Notes under the pieces: model-generated | The model's input: only the letters and a program-made list of their open reading frames with translations | Databases searched by the model: none | What the model was told of the DNA's origin: nothing | Program-made: the position numbers and the translations under genes | Assembly (NCBI RefSeq): GCF_014109765.1 | Contig: NZ_CP059139.1 | Coordinates: 1,364,001 to 1,428,000, forward strand | Direction: 5' to 3' | From: Pseudomonas berkeleyensis | Lineage (GTDB): Bacteria > Pseudomonadota > Gammaproteobacteria > Pseudomonadales > Pseudomonadaceae | Length of the DNA: 64,000 bases | Shown here: positions 56,303 through 64,000 of the stretch, one piece after another | How the letters are laid out: each line of letters starts with the position of its first letter | How positions within the stretch are numbered: the stretch's first letter is position 1

Positions 56303-57646
56303 TCAGCCGAGGAAGTAGAACGCGCCGCTGATGACGATGCCCGAGTACAGCAGCATGATCAGGCAGTAGCCCATGATGTCGCGCGCGCCGAGGCCGACGA
56401 TGCCCAGCAGCGGCAGTGCCCAGAACGGCTGGATCATGTTCGTCCAGGCGTCGCCCCAGGCAATCGCCATGGCGGTAACGGTCGTCGAGACACCCAGCGC
56501 TTCGGCAGCCGGCAGCATGATCGGCCCCTGCACGGCCCACTGGCCGCCACCGGACGGTACGAACACGTTGACCACGCCTGCGCTGAGGAAGGCCAGCAGC
56601 GGGAAGGTGTCGGCCGACGACCAGGAAATGAACGCTTCGGTGATCTGCCGGCCGAGGGAGATGCCGTCGGCATTGGCGCCCATCATCATGCCCATGATCC
56701 CGGCGTAGAAGGGGAACAGCAGAACGATGCCGCCGATGCCGCGCACGCTCTCGTCCACCGCGCGCATGTAGCGCTCCGGGGTGCCGTGCATCAGCAGGCC
56801 GCTGAACAGGAAGATGGCGATGACCACGTCCAGGCCAAGCACGAAGCCCTTGCTGGCGAAGTGGTTGAACAGATAGATGCCAGCCATGGCCACCAGGGCC
56901 AGGCCGAGGATGCGACTGTCGTCCAGGCGTTGTGCCGGGGTTTCACGGGCAGGCAGCTCGGCGCGTGCTTCTACCAGCTTGGCCGGGTCGGCGACCTTGG
57001 CGCCCTGGCGTGGGTGCATGGCGCGGTTGAGCAAGGGCAGGCCGATCACCAGTAGCGCGACGATGGTCAGGTTCAGGGTGCTGAACAGGGTTTCACTGAT
57101 GCCCACCGGGTCGCTCAGCACGCCGGCGGTCATGCGCGCCAGATCCGGGCCGCCAGTTGCCATCGACAGTGGAATAGAACCCGCCAGGCCGCCATGCCAG
57201 ACCAGAAAACCGGAGTAAGCCGAGGCGACCAGCAGGGGGTAGTCCACACCTTCGACCTGGCGCGCCAGGGCGCGGGCGAATACGGCGCCGATGACCAGGC
57301 CGAAGCCCCAGTTGACCCAGCAACCGACCAATGCCACCAGGGTAACCATGATGATCGCCTGACCCGGCGTGCGGGCCAGGCCGGCCAGGCGGTCGAGTTG
57401 ACGGTTGATGATCGGCGCACTGGCCAGGGCGTGGCCGGTGACGAAGATCAGCGACATCTGCATGGCGAAACCGAGCAGCGTCCAGAAGCCGCTGCTCCAG
57501 TGTTGCACCATGGCAGGTAGCGATTGACCGGTGGAGAAGATACCGGCCAGGAGAACTCCCAAGGTCAGGAGTGCTGAGAACACGAAGGGCGAGGGCAGGT
57601 ACTTCTGTACCAGGCTCACGCTCATGCGGGTGAGGGTATTGAACAT
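56303..57646 (-). CDS. atoE: Short-chain fatty acid transporter
   Basis: A 447-residue, 11-12-helix membrane protein of the AtoE family (TIGR00366). FVFSALLTLGVLLAG, HWSSGFWTLLGFAMQM, VNWGFGLVIG and FVPSGGGQWAVQGPI are typical. It is thought to take up short-chain fatty acids. In P. aeruginosa a homolog follows dhcA-dhcB-atoB (from memory), as here. It starts 192 bp after the atoB stop. Confidence 0.88.
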   Translation of the reverse strand: MFNTLTRMSVSLVQKYLPSPFVFSALLTLGVLLAGIFSTGQSLPAMVQHWSSGFWTLLGFAMQMSLIFVTGHALASAPIINRQLDRLAGLARTPGQAIIMVTLVALVGCWVNWGFGLVIGAVFARALARQVEGVDYPLLVASAYSGFLVWHGGLAGSIPLSMATGGPDLARMTAGVLSDPVGISETLFSTLNLTIVALLVIGLPLLNRAMHPRQGAKVADPAKLVEARAELPARETPAQRLDDSRILGLALVAMAGIYLFNHFASKGFVLGLDVVIAIFLFSGLLMHGTPERYMRAVDESVRGIGGIVLLFPFYAGIMGMMMGANADGISLGRQITEAFISWSSADTFPLLAFLSAGVVNVFVPSGGGQWAVQGPIMLPAAEALGVSTTVTAMAIAWGDAWTNMIQPFWALPLLGIVGLGARDIMGYCLIMLLYSGIVISGAFYFLG

Positions 57647-57770
57647 GGATGACGCCTCTTTCTTATGCTTGTGTAAGGGCTTTGCTCAGGCATTCGAGGT
57701 TGGTGATGCCTGGGAGTTGCAGGTGATATGACAAAGCCCGGCCGAGGCCGAGCTGGTGGTTAGGTGGATC

Positions 57771-57826
57771 CGTAGGGCGGGTGCAACCCGCCACACTGGT
57801 AGATGGCGGGTTTCACCCGCCCTACG
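57771..57826. repeat. REP-type pair, TAGGGCGGGT family
   Basis: CGTAGGGCGGGTGCAACCCG at 57771 (to 57792) and its inverse at 57805-57826, in the gap between atoE and atoB. It is equivalent to the pair at 56163-56218. Confidence 0.8.
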
Positions 57827-57838
57827 ATTTCTCGCTCT

Positions 57839-59020
57839 TTACTCGCGCTCGATGGCCAGCGCCACGCCCTGGCCGCCGCCGATGCACAGGGTGGCCAGGC
57901 CCTTCTTGGCATCGCGGCGGATCATCTCGTGCAGCAGGCTGACCAGCACGCGGCAGCCCGAGGCGCCGATGGGGTGGCCGAGGGCGATGGCGCCGCCATT
58001 GACGTTGACCTTGTCGGCGTCCCAGCCCAGCTCCTGGCCGACCGACAGCGCCTGGGCGGCGAAGGCTTCGTTGGCTTCGATCAGATCCAGATCGGCCAGG
58101 CTCCAGCCGGCTTTGTCCAGGCAGCGGCGGGTGGCCGAGACCGGGCCGATGCCCATGATCGCCGGGTCGACGCCGGCATTGGCGTAACCAGCGATCTTCG
58201 CCAGCACCGGCAGGCCCAGTGCTTCGGCTTTGGCCGCGCTCATCAGCAGCACGGCAGCGGCGCCGTCGTTGAGGCTGGAAGCGTTGCCGGCGGTGACGCT
58301 GCCGTCCTTCTTGAAGGCTGGTTTGAGCTTGGCTAAGGACTCAGCCGTGGTGCCAGCACGCGGCTGCTCATCGCGGGCGAAGGCGATGGGATCGCCCTTG
58401 CGCTGCGGGATCAGCACCGGGGTGATCTCGGCATCGAAACGACCTGCCTCGATGGCGGCCACGGCCTTCTGCTGCGAAGCGGCGGCGAAGGCGTCCTGGG
58501 CTTCACGGCTGATGCCGTATTTGTCCACCAGATTCTCGGCGGTGATGCCCATGTGATAGTCGTTGAAGGCATCCCACAGGCCGTCGACGATCATGCTGTC
58601 GAGCATCTGTGCATGGCCCATGCGCAGGCCAGTGCGGGCTTTCGGCAGCACGTAGGGCGACAGGCTCATGTTTTCCATACCGCCGGCGATGATCACCTCG
58701 GCATCGCCGCAGCGAATGGCCTGGGCAGCCAGGTGCAGGGCCTTGAGGCCCGAGCCGCAGACCTTGTTCAGGGTCATTGCGGGGACTACGTGGGGCAGGC
58801 CGGCGCGGATCACGGCCTGGCGTGCGGGGTTCTGCCCGGAACCTGCGGTGAGTACCTGGCCGAGGATCACTTCATCGACCTGGGCGCCGTCGAGGCCGGT
58901 CTGCTCCAGCAGGCGCTTGATGACGATGGCGCCGAGTTCCGGCGCGGGAATCTCGGCCAGGCTGCCCTGGAAGCTGCCGATGGCGGTGCGGGTGGCGGCA
59001 ACGATGACGACGTCTTGCAT
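57839..59020 (-). CDS. atoB: Acetyl-CoA C-acetyltransferase
   Basis: A 393-residue thiolase that splits acetoacetyl-CoA into two acetyl-CoA. The nucleophile is in [12 protein letters not shown], with [22 protein letters not shown] (catalytic His) and [10 protein letters not shown] (second Cys). The position after dhcB fits acetoacetate or carnitine breakdown. A strong terminator precedes it, so it may have its own promoter. Confidence 0.95.
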   Translation of the reverse strand: MQDVVIVAATRTAIGSFQGSLAEIPAPELGAIVIKRLLEQTGLDGAQVDEVILGQVLTAGSGQNPARQAVIRAGLPHVVPAMTLNKVCGSGLKALHLAAQAIRCGDAEVIIAGGMENMSLSPYVLPKARTGLRMGHAQMLDSMIVDGLWDAFNDYHMGITAENLVDKYGISREAQDAFAAASQQKAVAAIEAGRFDAEITPVLIPQRKGDPIAFARDEQPRAGTTAESLAKLKPAFKKDGSVTAGNASSLNDGAAAVLLMSAAKAEALGLPVLAKIAGYANAGVDPAIMGIGPVSATRRCLDKAGWSLADLDLIEANEAFAAQALSVGQELGWDADKVNVNGGAIALGHPIGASGCRVLVSLLHEMIRRDAKKGLATLCIGGGQGVALAIERE

Positions 59021-59091
59021 GGGATTGATCCTCTTGGCGTGGTAGGGCCAGAAAGCGCTTCGCGGATAAAGCCGCGCCTACAGGGGCAAAT

Positions 59092-59136
59092 AAAAACACC
59101 CCGGAGATACGCCATACGTGGTGGCGTGCTCCGGGG
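59092..59136 (-). terminator. Intrinsic terminator between dhcB and atoB
   Basis: On the minus strand CCCCGGAG/CTCCGGGG encloses a nested ACGCCA/TGGCGT stem, followed by TGTTTTTA (Ts at 59096-59092). It begins about 12 bp past the dhcB stop and 72 bp before the atoB start. Confidence 0.85.
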
Positions 59137-59147
59137 CGGTAGACAAC

Positions 59148-59804
59148 CTAGAACTGCATTTCCGGCACATGCTCAGGCACGATCAGCTTGCCGGCGGTCT
59201 TGGCGACGATTTCCTCGACGCTCACGCCCGGTGCGCGTTCGCGCAGGATGAAGGCGTTGTTCTCGATCTCCAGATAAGCCAGGTCGGTCAGCACCTTGCG
59301 GATGCAGCCGCAGCCGGTCAGCGGCAGGCTGCAATGTTCCAGCAGCTTGGATTCGCCGTCCTTCGAGGCGTGGGTCATGGTGACGATGATGTTGTCGGCA
59401 CCGGCCACCAGATCCATCGCGCCGCCCATGCCCTTGACCAGCTTGCCGGGGATCATCCACGAGGCGATGTTGCCACGCACGTCCACTTCGAAGGCGCCGA
59501 GCACGGTCAGGTCGACATGGCCGCCACGGATCATGGCGAAGGATTGCGCCGAGTCGAAGATCGCCGCGCCCTTGATCGCGGTGACGGTCTGCTTGCCGGC
59601 GTTGATCATGTCGGCGTCCACTTCGTCTTCAGTGGGAAAGGCGCCCATGCCGAGCAGGCCGTTCTCCGACTGCAGCATCACCTGCATGCCCTCGGGCACG
59701 TAGTTGGCCACCAGGGTCGGGATGCCGATGCCGAGGTTGACGTAGAAGCCGTCCTGCAGCTCGCGGGCCACGCGCTGGGCCATTTGTTCGCGGGTAAGAG
59801 CCAT
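59148..59804 (-). CDS. dhcB: 3-oxoacid / dehydrocarnitine CoA-transferase subunit B
   Basis: A 218-residue CoA-transferase beta subunit. The catalytic Glu is in QSENGLLGMG (about residue 46), and GIPTLVANYVPEG and MGGAMDLVAGA are usual. With subunit A it moves CoA to acetoacetate, or to dehydrocarnitine as reported for P. aeruginosa DhcAB. The gene name rests on remembered synteny. Confidence 0.9.
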   Translation of the reverse strand: MALTREQMAQRVARELQDGFYVNLGIGIPTLVANYVPEGMQVMLQSENGLLGMGAFPTEDEVDADMINAGKQTVTAIKGAAIFDSAQSFAMIRGGHVDLTVLGAFEVDVRGNIASWMIPGKLVKGMGGAMDLVAGADNIIVTMTHASKDGESKLLEHCSLPLTGCGCIRKVLTDLAYLEIENNAFILRERAPGVSVEEIVAKTAGKLIVPEHVPEMQF

Positions 59805-59815
59805 GGTCTTTCTCC

Positions 59816-60514
59816 TCAGGCGCGCAGCGTGCGTTTTTCGATGCGTTTCTCGAAGCTGCCGCAGATCAGCCGGTCGACGTAGATGCCGGGGGTGTGAATC
59901 TGCGTGGGGTCGAGCTCACCGGGCTCGACGATCTCCTCGACCTCGACCACGGTGATGCGCCCAGCGGTGGCCACCACCGGGTTGAAGTTCTGCGCGGTGT
60001 GGCGGTAGACCACGTTGCCGAAGTGGTCGGCCTTCCAGCCTTTGACGATGGCGAAGTCGCCGGTGATGGCCGGCTCGAGGATGTAGTGGCGGCCATTGAT
60101 CTCGCGCGCCTCCTTGCCTTCGGCGACCGGGGTGCCGTAACCGGTGGCGGTGAAGAACGCGGGGATGCCTGCGCCCCCTGCGCGCAGCTTCTCGGCCAGG
60201 GTGCCTTGCGGGGTGAGTTCGACTTCCAGTTCGCCGGAGAGCAGTTGCTGTTCGAACAGGGCGTTCTCGCCGACATAGGAGGCGATCATCTTGCGGATCT
60301 GCCGGTCCTCCAGCAGCACGCCGAGACCGAAACCGTCGACGCCGCAGTTGTTGGACACCACGGTCAGATCGCGCACGCCGCGACGGCGGATTTCAGCGAT
60401 CAGGTTCTCGGGGATGCCGCACAGGCCGAAACCACCGGCCAGCACGGTCATGCCATCCTGCAGGCCGTCCAGGGCTTCTGCGTAGCTGCCGACGCGTTTG
60501 TCGAGTCCGCTCAT
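59816..60514 (-). CDS. dhcA: 3-oxoacid / dehydrocarnitine CoA-transferase subunit A
   Basis: A 232-residue CoA-transferase alpha subunit. [13 protein letters not shown] is the CoA-site loop and [14 protein letters not shown] follows. It ends 11 bp before dhcB. ATG at 60514 is chosen over 60550 because it fits the family N-terminus. First gene of the operon, divergent from dhcR. Confidence 0.9.
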   Translation of the reverse strand: MSGLDKRVGSYAEALDGLQDGMTVLAGGFGLCGIPENLIAEIRRRGVRDLTVVSNNCGVDGFGLGVLLEDRQIRKMIASYVGENALFEQQLLSGELEVELTPQGTLAEKLRAGGAGIPAFFTATGYGTPVAEGKEAREINGRHYILEPAITGDFAIVKGWKADHFGNVVYRHTAQNFNPVVATAGRITVVEVEEIVEPGELDPTQIHTPGIYVDRLICGSFEKRIEKRTLRA

Positions 60515-60609
60515 TCGAGGCTGCCTCTTGTTGTTGTGGGGCAGGTGCACTGCCAGGTTGTGGCCAAGCTTCAGTGTTGCGGGCTTATTTGTTAAATTTG
60601 TTTTTCATC

Positions 60610-60634
60610 TTGATTGATCAGGTAAATAAATCAA
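60610..60634. promoter_or_regulatory. Dyad in the dhcA-dhcR gap
   Basis: TTGATT and AATCAA lie 13 bp apart and the right arm touches the dhcR start codon. The 119-bp gap is AT-rich. It is a plausible LysR site for self-control and operon activation. Confidence 0.4.
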
Positions 60635-61515
60635 TGACCGTCAAGCAGCTGCGCGCTTTTCTCGCCGTGGCGCAGAGTCTGAGCTTCGCCCAGGCCTGCG
60701 AGCGCCTGCACCTGTCGCAGCCGGCGCTGAGCCTGGCGATCAAGAACCTGGAGCAATCGCTCGGCGGCCAGTTGCTGGTGCGCACCACCCGCAGCGTGGC
60801 GCTGACGCCCGAGGGTGAGACGCTGTTGCCGATTGCCGTGCGCCTGCTGGCGGACTGGGACAACGCCGAGGATCTGTTGCACCAGCACTTCACCCTGCAG
60901 ATGGGCAAGGTGGCGGTGGCGGCCATGCCATCGTTCGCCGGCAACCGCCTGCCGGCAGCGCTGCGTGCATTTCGCGATGCTTACCCACGGGTCAACGTGA
61001 CGGTGCATGACGTGATCAACGAGCAGGTGATGGACATGGTGCGCGATGGCCGCGTCGAGCTGGGCATCGCCTTCGAACCGGCGACCCTCGATGGATTGCA
61101 GTTCACCCCGCTGTACGAGGATCGTTTCGTCGCCGTGGTGCCGGCTGCCAGCGAGTTGGCCGAACAGTCCGTGCTGACCTGGGCACAGTTGCTGGAGCAA
61201 CCCTTCATCACCCTGCAACGGCCTTCGGCGGTGCGCCTGCTGCTGGAAGACAGCGTGATCGCCCGCCACGGCAAGCTACCGGTGGCGTTCGAAAGCCATC
61301 AGTTGGTGACTGTCGGGCGCATGGTCGCCGAAGGCCTCGGCGTCAGCGCCGTGCCGCAGCTGTGCCGGCAGCAGATGGAGGAACTGGGCGCGCGCTGCCT
61401 GCCGCTGAGCGAGCCGCAGGTGTCGCGCCGCGTCGGTCTGTTGCATCAGGCTGGACATCAGCTGTCCAGCGCGGCGCAGGCGTTGAGCGAAACCCTGTTG
61501 CGTCAGGGGCAGTGA
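60634..61515 (+). CDS. dhcR: LysR family regulator of the CoA-transferase operon
   Basis: A 293-residue LysR protein: MTVKQLRAFLAVAQSLSF with HLSQPALSLAIKNLE as the winged helix, then an effector domain. It is divergent from dhcA, as DhcR is in P. aeruginosa, and probably activates the operon. ATG at 60634 fits LysR N-termini but has only a weak ribosome site; the frame opens at 60574. Confidence 0.88.
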   Translation: MTVKQLRAFLAVAQSLSFAQACERLHLSQPALSLAIKNLEQSLGGQLLVRTTRSVALTPEGETLLPIAVRLLADWDNAEDLLHQHFTLQMGKVAVAAMPSFAGNRLPAALRAFRDAYPRVNVTVHDVINEQVMDMVRDGRVELGIAFEPATLDGLQFTPLYEDRFVAVVPAASELAEQSVLTWAQLLEQPFITLQRPSAVRLLLEDSVIARHGKLPVAFESHQLVTVGRMVAEGLGVSAVPQLCRQQMEELGARCLPLSEPQVSRRVGLLHQAGHQLSSAAQALSETLLRQGQ

Positions 61516-61517
61516 CG

Positions 61518-63356
61518 TCAGTCGTCCAGCAACTCCAGCAACCGTTCACCGAACACCTCGGGCCGGCCTTCGAACAGGTGCTGTAACGGCTGTCCATCCG
61601 CCAGGTAGCGGTAAAGTGGCTGGCGCTCGGTGAAGTCTCCGGCCAGGCGTGCGGCGGCCGTGATGTAGTCCTCGACGCTATCGGCGATCAGCCAGTCGGG
61701 CAGGCCGGCGCGGCGCAGCAGCCCTTCATCGATATGTTCGAACACCTCCGCACCGGTCTTGCACACACCCGGCAGGCCGACAGTCAGCGCATCGATGATG
61801 CCGTTGGTATTGCCGAACGGAAACGGGCTGAGGAACAGGTCGCAACGACTGAAGGCGCCTAGATAGTCCTGGTAGGGCTGGTGCGGGTAGATTCGTGCAT
61901 CGGGCAGGTAGCGCCGTATCAGACGCTGTAGTTGCGGGTAGAGCAGGCCTTGCGCCTGGCCGATGAGAAAATGAAAGCGCACCCGCTTGCCGTACTGACC
62001 TTGAGTAAGCTGGACGATCTGCTGGCAGGCCTGCAGAAAGCGCGGGTTGAGCTTCATGGTGGTGGCGGCGATGGCGATGGCCACCTCGTCACCGTCGTAA
62101 CGCTCGGGCAGTGAAAGCTCCACGGGGATGGCCGAGGGGCGGTAGGGTTGGCCGTCGCTGGGCAGCAGAAGCAGCTTCTCGTCGAAACAGGCCGGATCAC
62201 CGACGAAATCCTCTTCGACGCTGATGTAGTCGATATGCCGCGAGCCGGTAGTCGCCGGGTGCCCCAGTGCAGCGACTTGCAACGGTGCCAAACGTAGGTT
62301 GGCGAGAAACAGGGTGAGCGGGAACATGCCCACGCTGGGCATGTACAGCACCTGCGGTTGCAGCTCGGCGGTCAGCTCACGCACCTGGCGTACGCAGGCC
62401 AGCAGATCGTTCGGTGCGCTCAGCTCGGTGAACGCGTCGAACACCGTGCGTCCCAGATCGTCGACGTTGCTGGCATAGCCCACGGCATGCAGGTCGAAGT
62501 GCTGCCGAGCGGCTTCGAGCGTTCTGGAGTGGGTGCGGTAGATCGAATGGCCACCGGAGAACCACTCCAGCACCACCAGCATCTTGCGCTTGCCGGAGGC
62601 AGTGCGAGGTGCGGTCACCGGCAGCGAGTCGATGCCGTTGTGCGCCAGTTTGCGTTCGACCAGGCGGCAGATGGAGCGCTTGATGCGATGGCGCTGTGGC
62701 AGGTCGGCGTAACTGCAGTGCATGTAGACGTCATGAATGATCGCCACCGGCAACTGATCCAGGCTATCGAGGCTGTCCAGTCGTTCCGGCAGCCAGGCCA
62801 GCAGTGCCTCACGCTTGGAATGCGCGGCGGGTGTACCGAGAAAGCGCGGTGATAGCAGCGCCATGCACAGCGCCACGGTCAGGGTGCGGTTCTGTTGCCA
62901 GAGCAGTTCCACGTCCAGCGGCAGCTGCGACTCGGACGAATAGAGCACGCAGAACTTCACCAGCTCTGTCGGCGCCACTTCGAACCGGCCGTCTTCACCG
63001 CCATACAGGTTGAGCGCGCGCAGGATATGGTCGGCGTTGACGAAGGCGCTGGCGGCGAACAGCGAGGACAGCCAGCGCTGGAAGTTGATCAGTTGATCGA
63101 AACCGGTGGGGCTGATCTGGAAGCCGGGGTCGGAAAACAGCGTGGTGATCGCGCTGGTGATGCGCGTCAGTACATGGGCTTCGAGATCCGCCGCGGAAAT
63201 CGCCGGCGATACCGAGAGCACGAACTGGCCGGAAAGCTTGCCGTAGTGGCGGTCGATGATCAGCAGCAGGCGGATCAGCTCGCGTGCGGCCGCCTCATGC
63301 TGGCGCGAGTAGCAGAGCTGCTCGAAGTGTTCGAGGGAAAACTTCTCGTCGGTCAT
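61518..63356 (-). CDS. HMW1C-like cytoplasmic N-glycosyltransferase (GT41)
   Basis: A 612-residue glycosyltransferase. The C-terminal half has CDLFLSPFPFGNTNGIIDAL, the sugar-nucleotide site of HMW1C/ApHMW1C-type GT41 enzymes, and GLPGVCKTG. The N-terminal half is the all-helical domain of the same family. These enzymes attach hexose to asparagine in N-x-S/T before adhesin secretion. It starts 58 bp after the end of a large adhesin gene. Length matches the family. Confidence 0.88.
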   Translation of the reverse strand: MTDEKFSLEHFEQLCYSRQHEAAARELIRLLLIIDRHYGKLSGQFVLSVSPAISAADLEAHVLTRITSAITTLFSDPGFQISPTGFDQLINFQRWLSSLFAASAFVNADHILRALNLYGGEDGRFEVAPTELVKFCVLYSSESQLPLDVELLWQQNRTLTVALCMALLSPRFLGTPAAHSKREALLAWLPERLDSLDSLDQLPVAIIHDVYMHCSYADLPQRHRIKRSICRLVERKLAHNGIDSLPVTAPRTASGKRKMLVVLEWFSGGHSIYRTHSRTLEAARQHFDLHAVGYASNVDDLGRTVFDAFTELSAPNDLLACVRQVRELTAELQPQVLYMPSVGMFPLTLFLANLRLAPLQVAALGHPATTGSRHIDYISVEEDFVGDPACFDEKLLLLPSDGQPYRPSAIPVELSLPERYDGDEVAIAIAATTMKLNPRFLQACQQIVQLTQGQYGKRVRFHFLIGQAQGLLYPQLQRLIRRYLPDARIYPHQPYQDYLGAFSRCDLFLSPFPFGNTNGIIDALTVGLPGVCKTGAEVFEHIDEGLLRRAGLPDWLIADSVEDYITAAARLAGDFTERQPLYRYLADGQPLQHLFEGRPEVFGERLLELLDD

Positions 63357-63414
63357 GGCCTGGCCTTGTTGCGTATGGGCGGGCGCGACGTGGATGGCGT
63401 CGCGCCGCGCCTGT

Positions 63415-64000
63415 TCAGTTTTCGCTGGGTGCCGCTGCCTGCAACTGCGACAGATCCAGATCGATCAGGTCGATACGCGGTGCCAGCGGTGTCTGCCGGT
63501 AGTCAGGATACAGAACCTGGCTCCAGGCGCTGCCGGCGATCTGCTGTTGCAGATGTCTACGCGTCGCCTCGCCATCGCTGCCGAGGATGCTGGCATTGAT
63601 CAGTCCGCCGAGGCGATAGACCACCGCGCCACTGCCGCTGGCACCGATGCTGGTGTTGTCGCTGTCGTTGGCAATGTAGGTGCCGCCAGGTGCCTGCGCA
63701 TCGATCAGCAGGATGCCGTTCTGGACGCCAAGGCGGTTGTTGCCGCTGACGAAGTTCAGCGCCGTGCCGCCGCGGCTGAAGGCTTCCAGGGTCAGGTTGC
63801 CGCCAGCGCCGGTCAGCAGGCTGTTGCTGCCGCTGCTGGTGCCGTTGAAGGTGATGCCACTGGCGCCATTTTCACCACGACCACTGACCTTGATATCACC
63901 ACTGGCCGAACTCAGCGAGATGCTGTTCGAGCCGCTGCGTATGAACACCCCGCTGGCCTCGCTGCCGCCGTCAGTGCGACCGTTGAGGCTGATGTCACCG
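63415..64000 (-). CDS. C-terminal end of a large repetitive adhesin (partial)
   Basis: The last approximately 195 residues of a protein that continues past the window edge; no start codon is seen. The sequence is beta-helix-like and rich in G, S, N and A (NSISLSSASGDIKVSG, LTGAGGNLTLEAF), as in two-partner (HMW1A/FHA-type) exoproteins. Five N-x-S/T sequons are present. The glycosyltransferase gene downstream is its likely modifier. A TpsB partner must lie elsewhere. Confidence 0.75.
   Translation of the reverse strand, partial: GDISLNGRTDGGSEASGVFIRSGSNSISLSSASGDIKVSGRGENGASGITFNGTSSGSNSLLTGAGGNLTLEAFSRGGTALNFVSGNNRLGVQNGILLIDAQAPGGTYIANDSDNTSIGASGSGAVVYRLGGLINASILGSDGEATRRHLQQQIAGSAWSQVLYPDYRQTPLAPRIDLIDLDLSQLQAAAPSEN

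Overview
The window reads as chromosomal DNA of a high-GC gamma-proteobacterium of the genus Pseudomonas. The evidence is the arcDABC arginine deiminase operon, a trifunctional PutA, the olsBA ornithine-lipid pair next to a universal stress protein, the dhcR-dhcA-dhcB-atoB-atoE block, an AcpH, DUF1302/DUF1329 genes with a MalT-like LuxR regulator, and many short palindromic REP-type repeats. A lineage near P. mendocina/P. oleovorans is a guess from general gene content. I see no rRNA, tRNA, CRISPR array, insertion sequence or prophage.

Layout. 1-3.5 kb: a light-response type locus. A small Trp-rich protein and an FAD oxidoreductase run leftward; a TIGR01777 epimerase and hemH run rightward. 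Three operators fit the consensus reported for the MerR-family light regulator LitR/PplR1: two in tandem at 25-98 and one between the divergent genes at 1452-1475. 3.8-11 kb: housekeeping and transport genes (MFS transporter, lipoproteins, a solute-binding protein, YjdM, a class I glutamine amidotransferase-like hydrolase with a possible structured leader, an EamA exporter, a Tsx-like porin). 11.2-15.8 kb: an SDR, a TetR regulator, a thiolase, a hotdog thioesterase and an MFS exporter; similar paired operator-like dyads lie before the SDR and before the thioesterase operon. 15.9-18.4 kb: a dihydrolipoyl dehydrogenase and an orphan protein.

18.6-28.2 kb is amino-acid catabolism: arcDABC with an ANR-type box in front, a DUF5064 gene behind it, and putA. 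The 0.8 kb right of putA holds putative PutA sites and the decayed end of a LysR gene. 29-34 kb carries small secreted proteins, two LysR regulators, a LysE/ArgO exporter with an ACT-domain partner, and an epimerase. 34.3-46.7 kb: a membrane coiled-coil protein, an ArsR/old-yellow-enzyme pair, acpH, a P-type ATPase divergent from a universal stress protein with an ANR-like box between them, olsBA, an acyl-CoA-dehydrogenase-like protein, a diiron metallo-beta-lactamase-fold protein and a serine hydrolase. 46.9-56 kb: YceI, a cardiolipin-synthase-like enzyme, two membrane proteins, and the DUF1302-DUF1329-LuxR cluster. 56.2-61.5 kb: the short-chain acyl-CoA / dehydrocarnitine operon with its LysR regulator, plus a broken second copy of the thiolase 3' end. 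61.5-64 kb: an HMW1C-type cytoplasmic N-glycosyltransferase downstream of the end of a large repetitive adhesin that leaves the window and is rich in N-glycosylation sequons.

Dispersed palindromes of three sequence types, and a separate larger inverted-repeat element in two full copies and one possible remnant, fill many intergenic gaps. Gene calls rest on recognisable protein motifs; regulatory calls rest on sequence pattern and spacing only. The least explained items are the adhesin/glycosyltransferase pair, the tandem light-type operators, the structured leader at 7613-7704, the shared dyads around the TetR cluster and the thiolase remnant.
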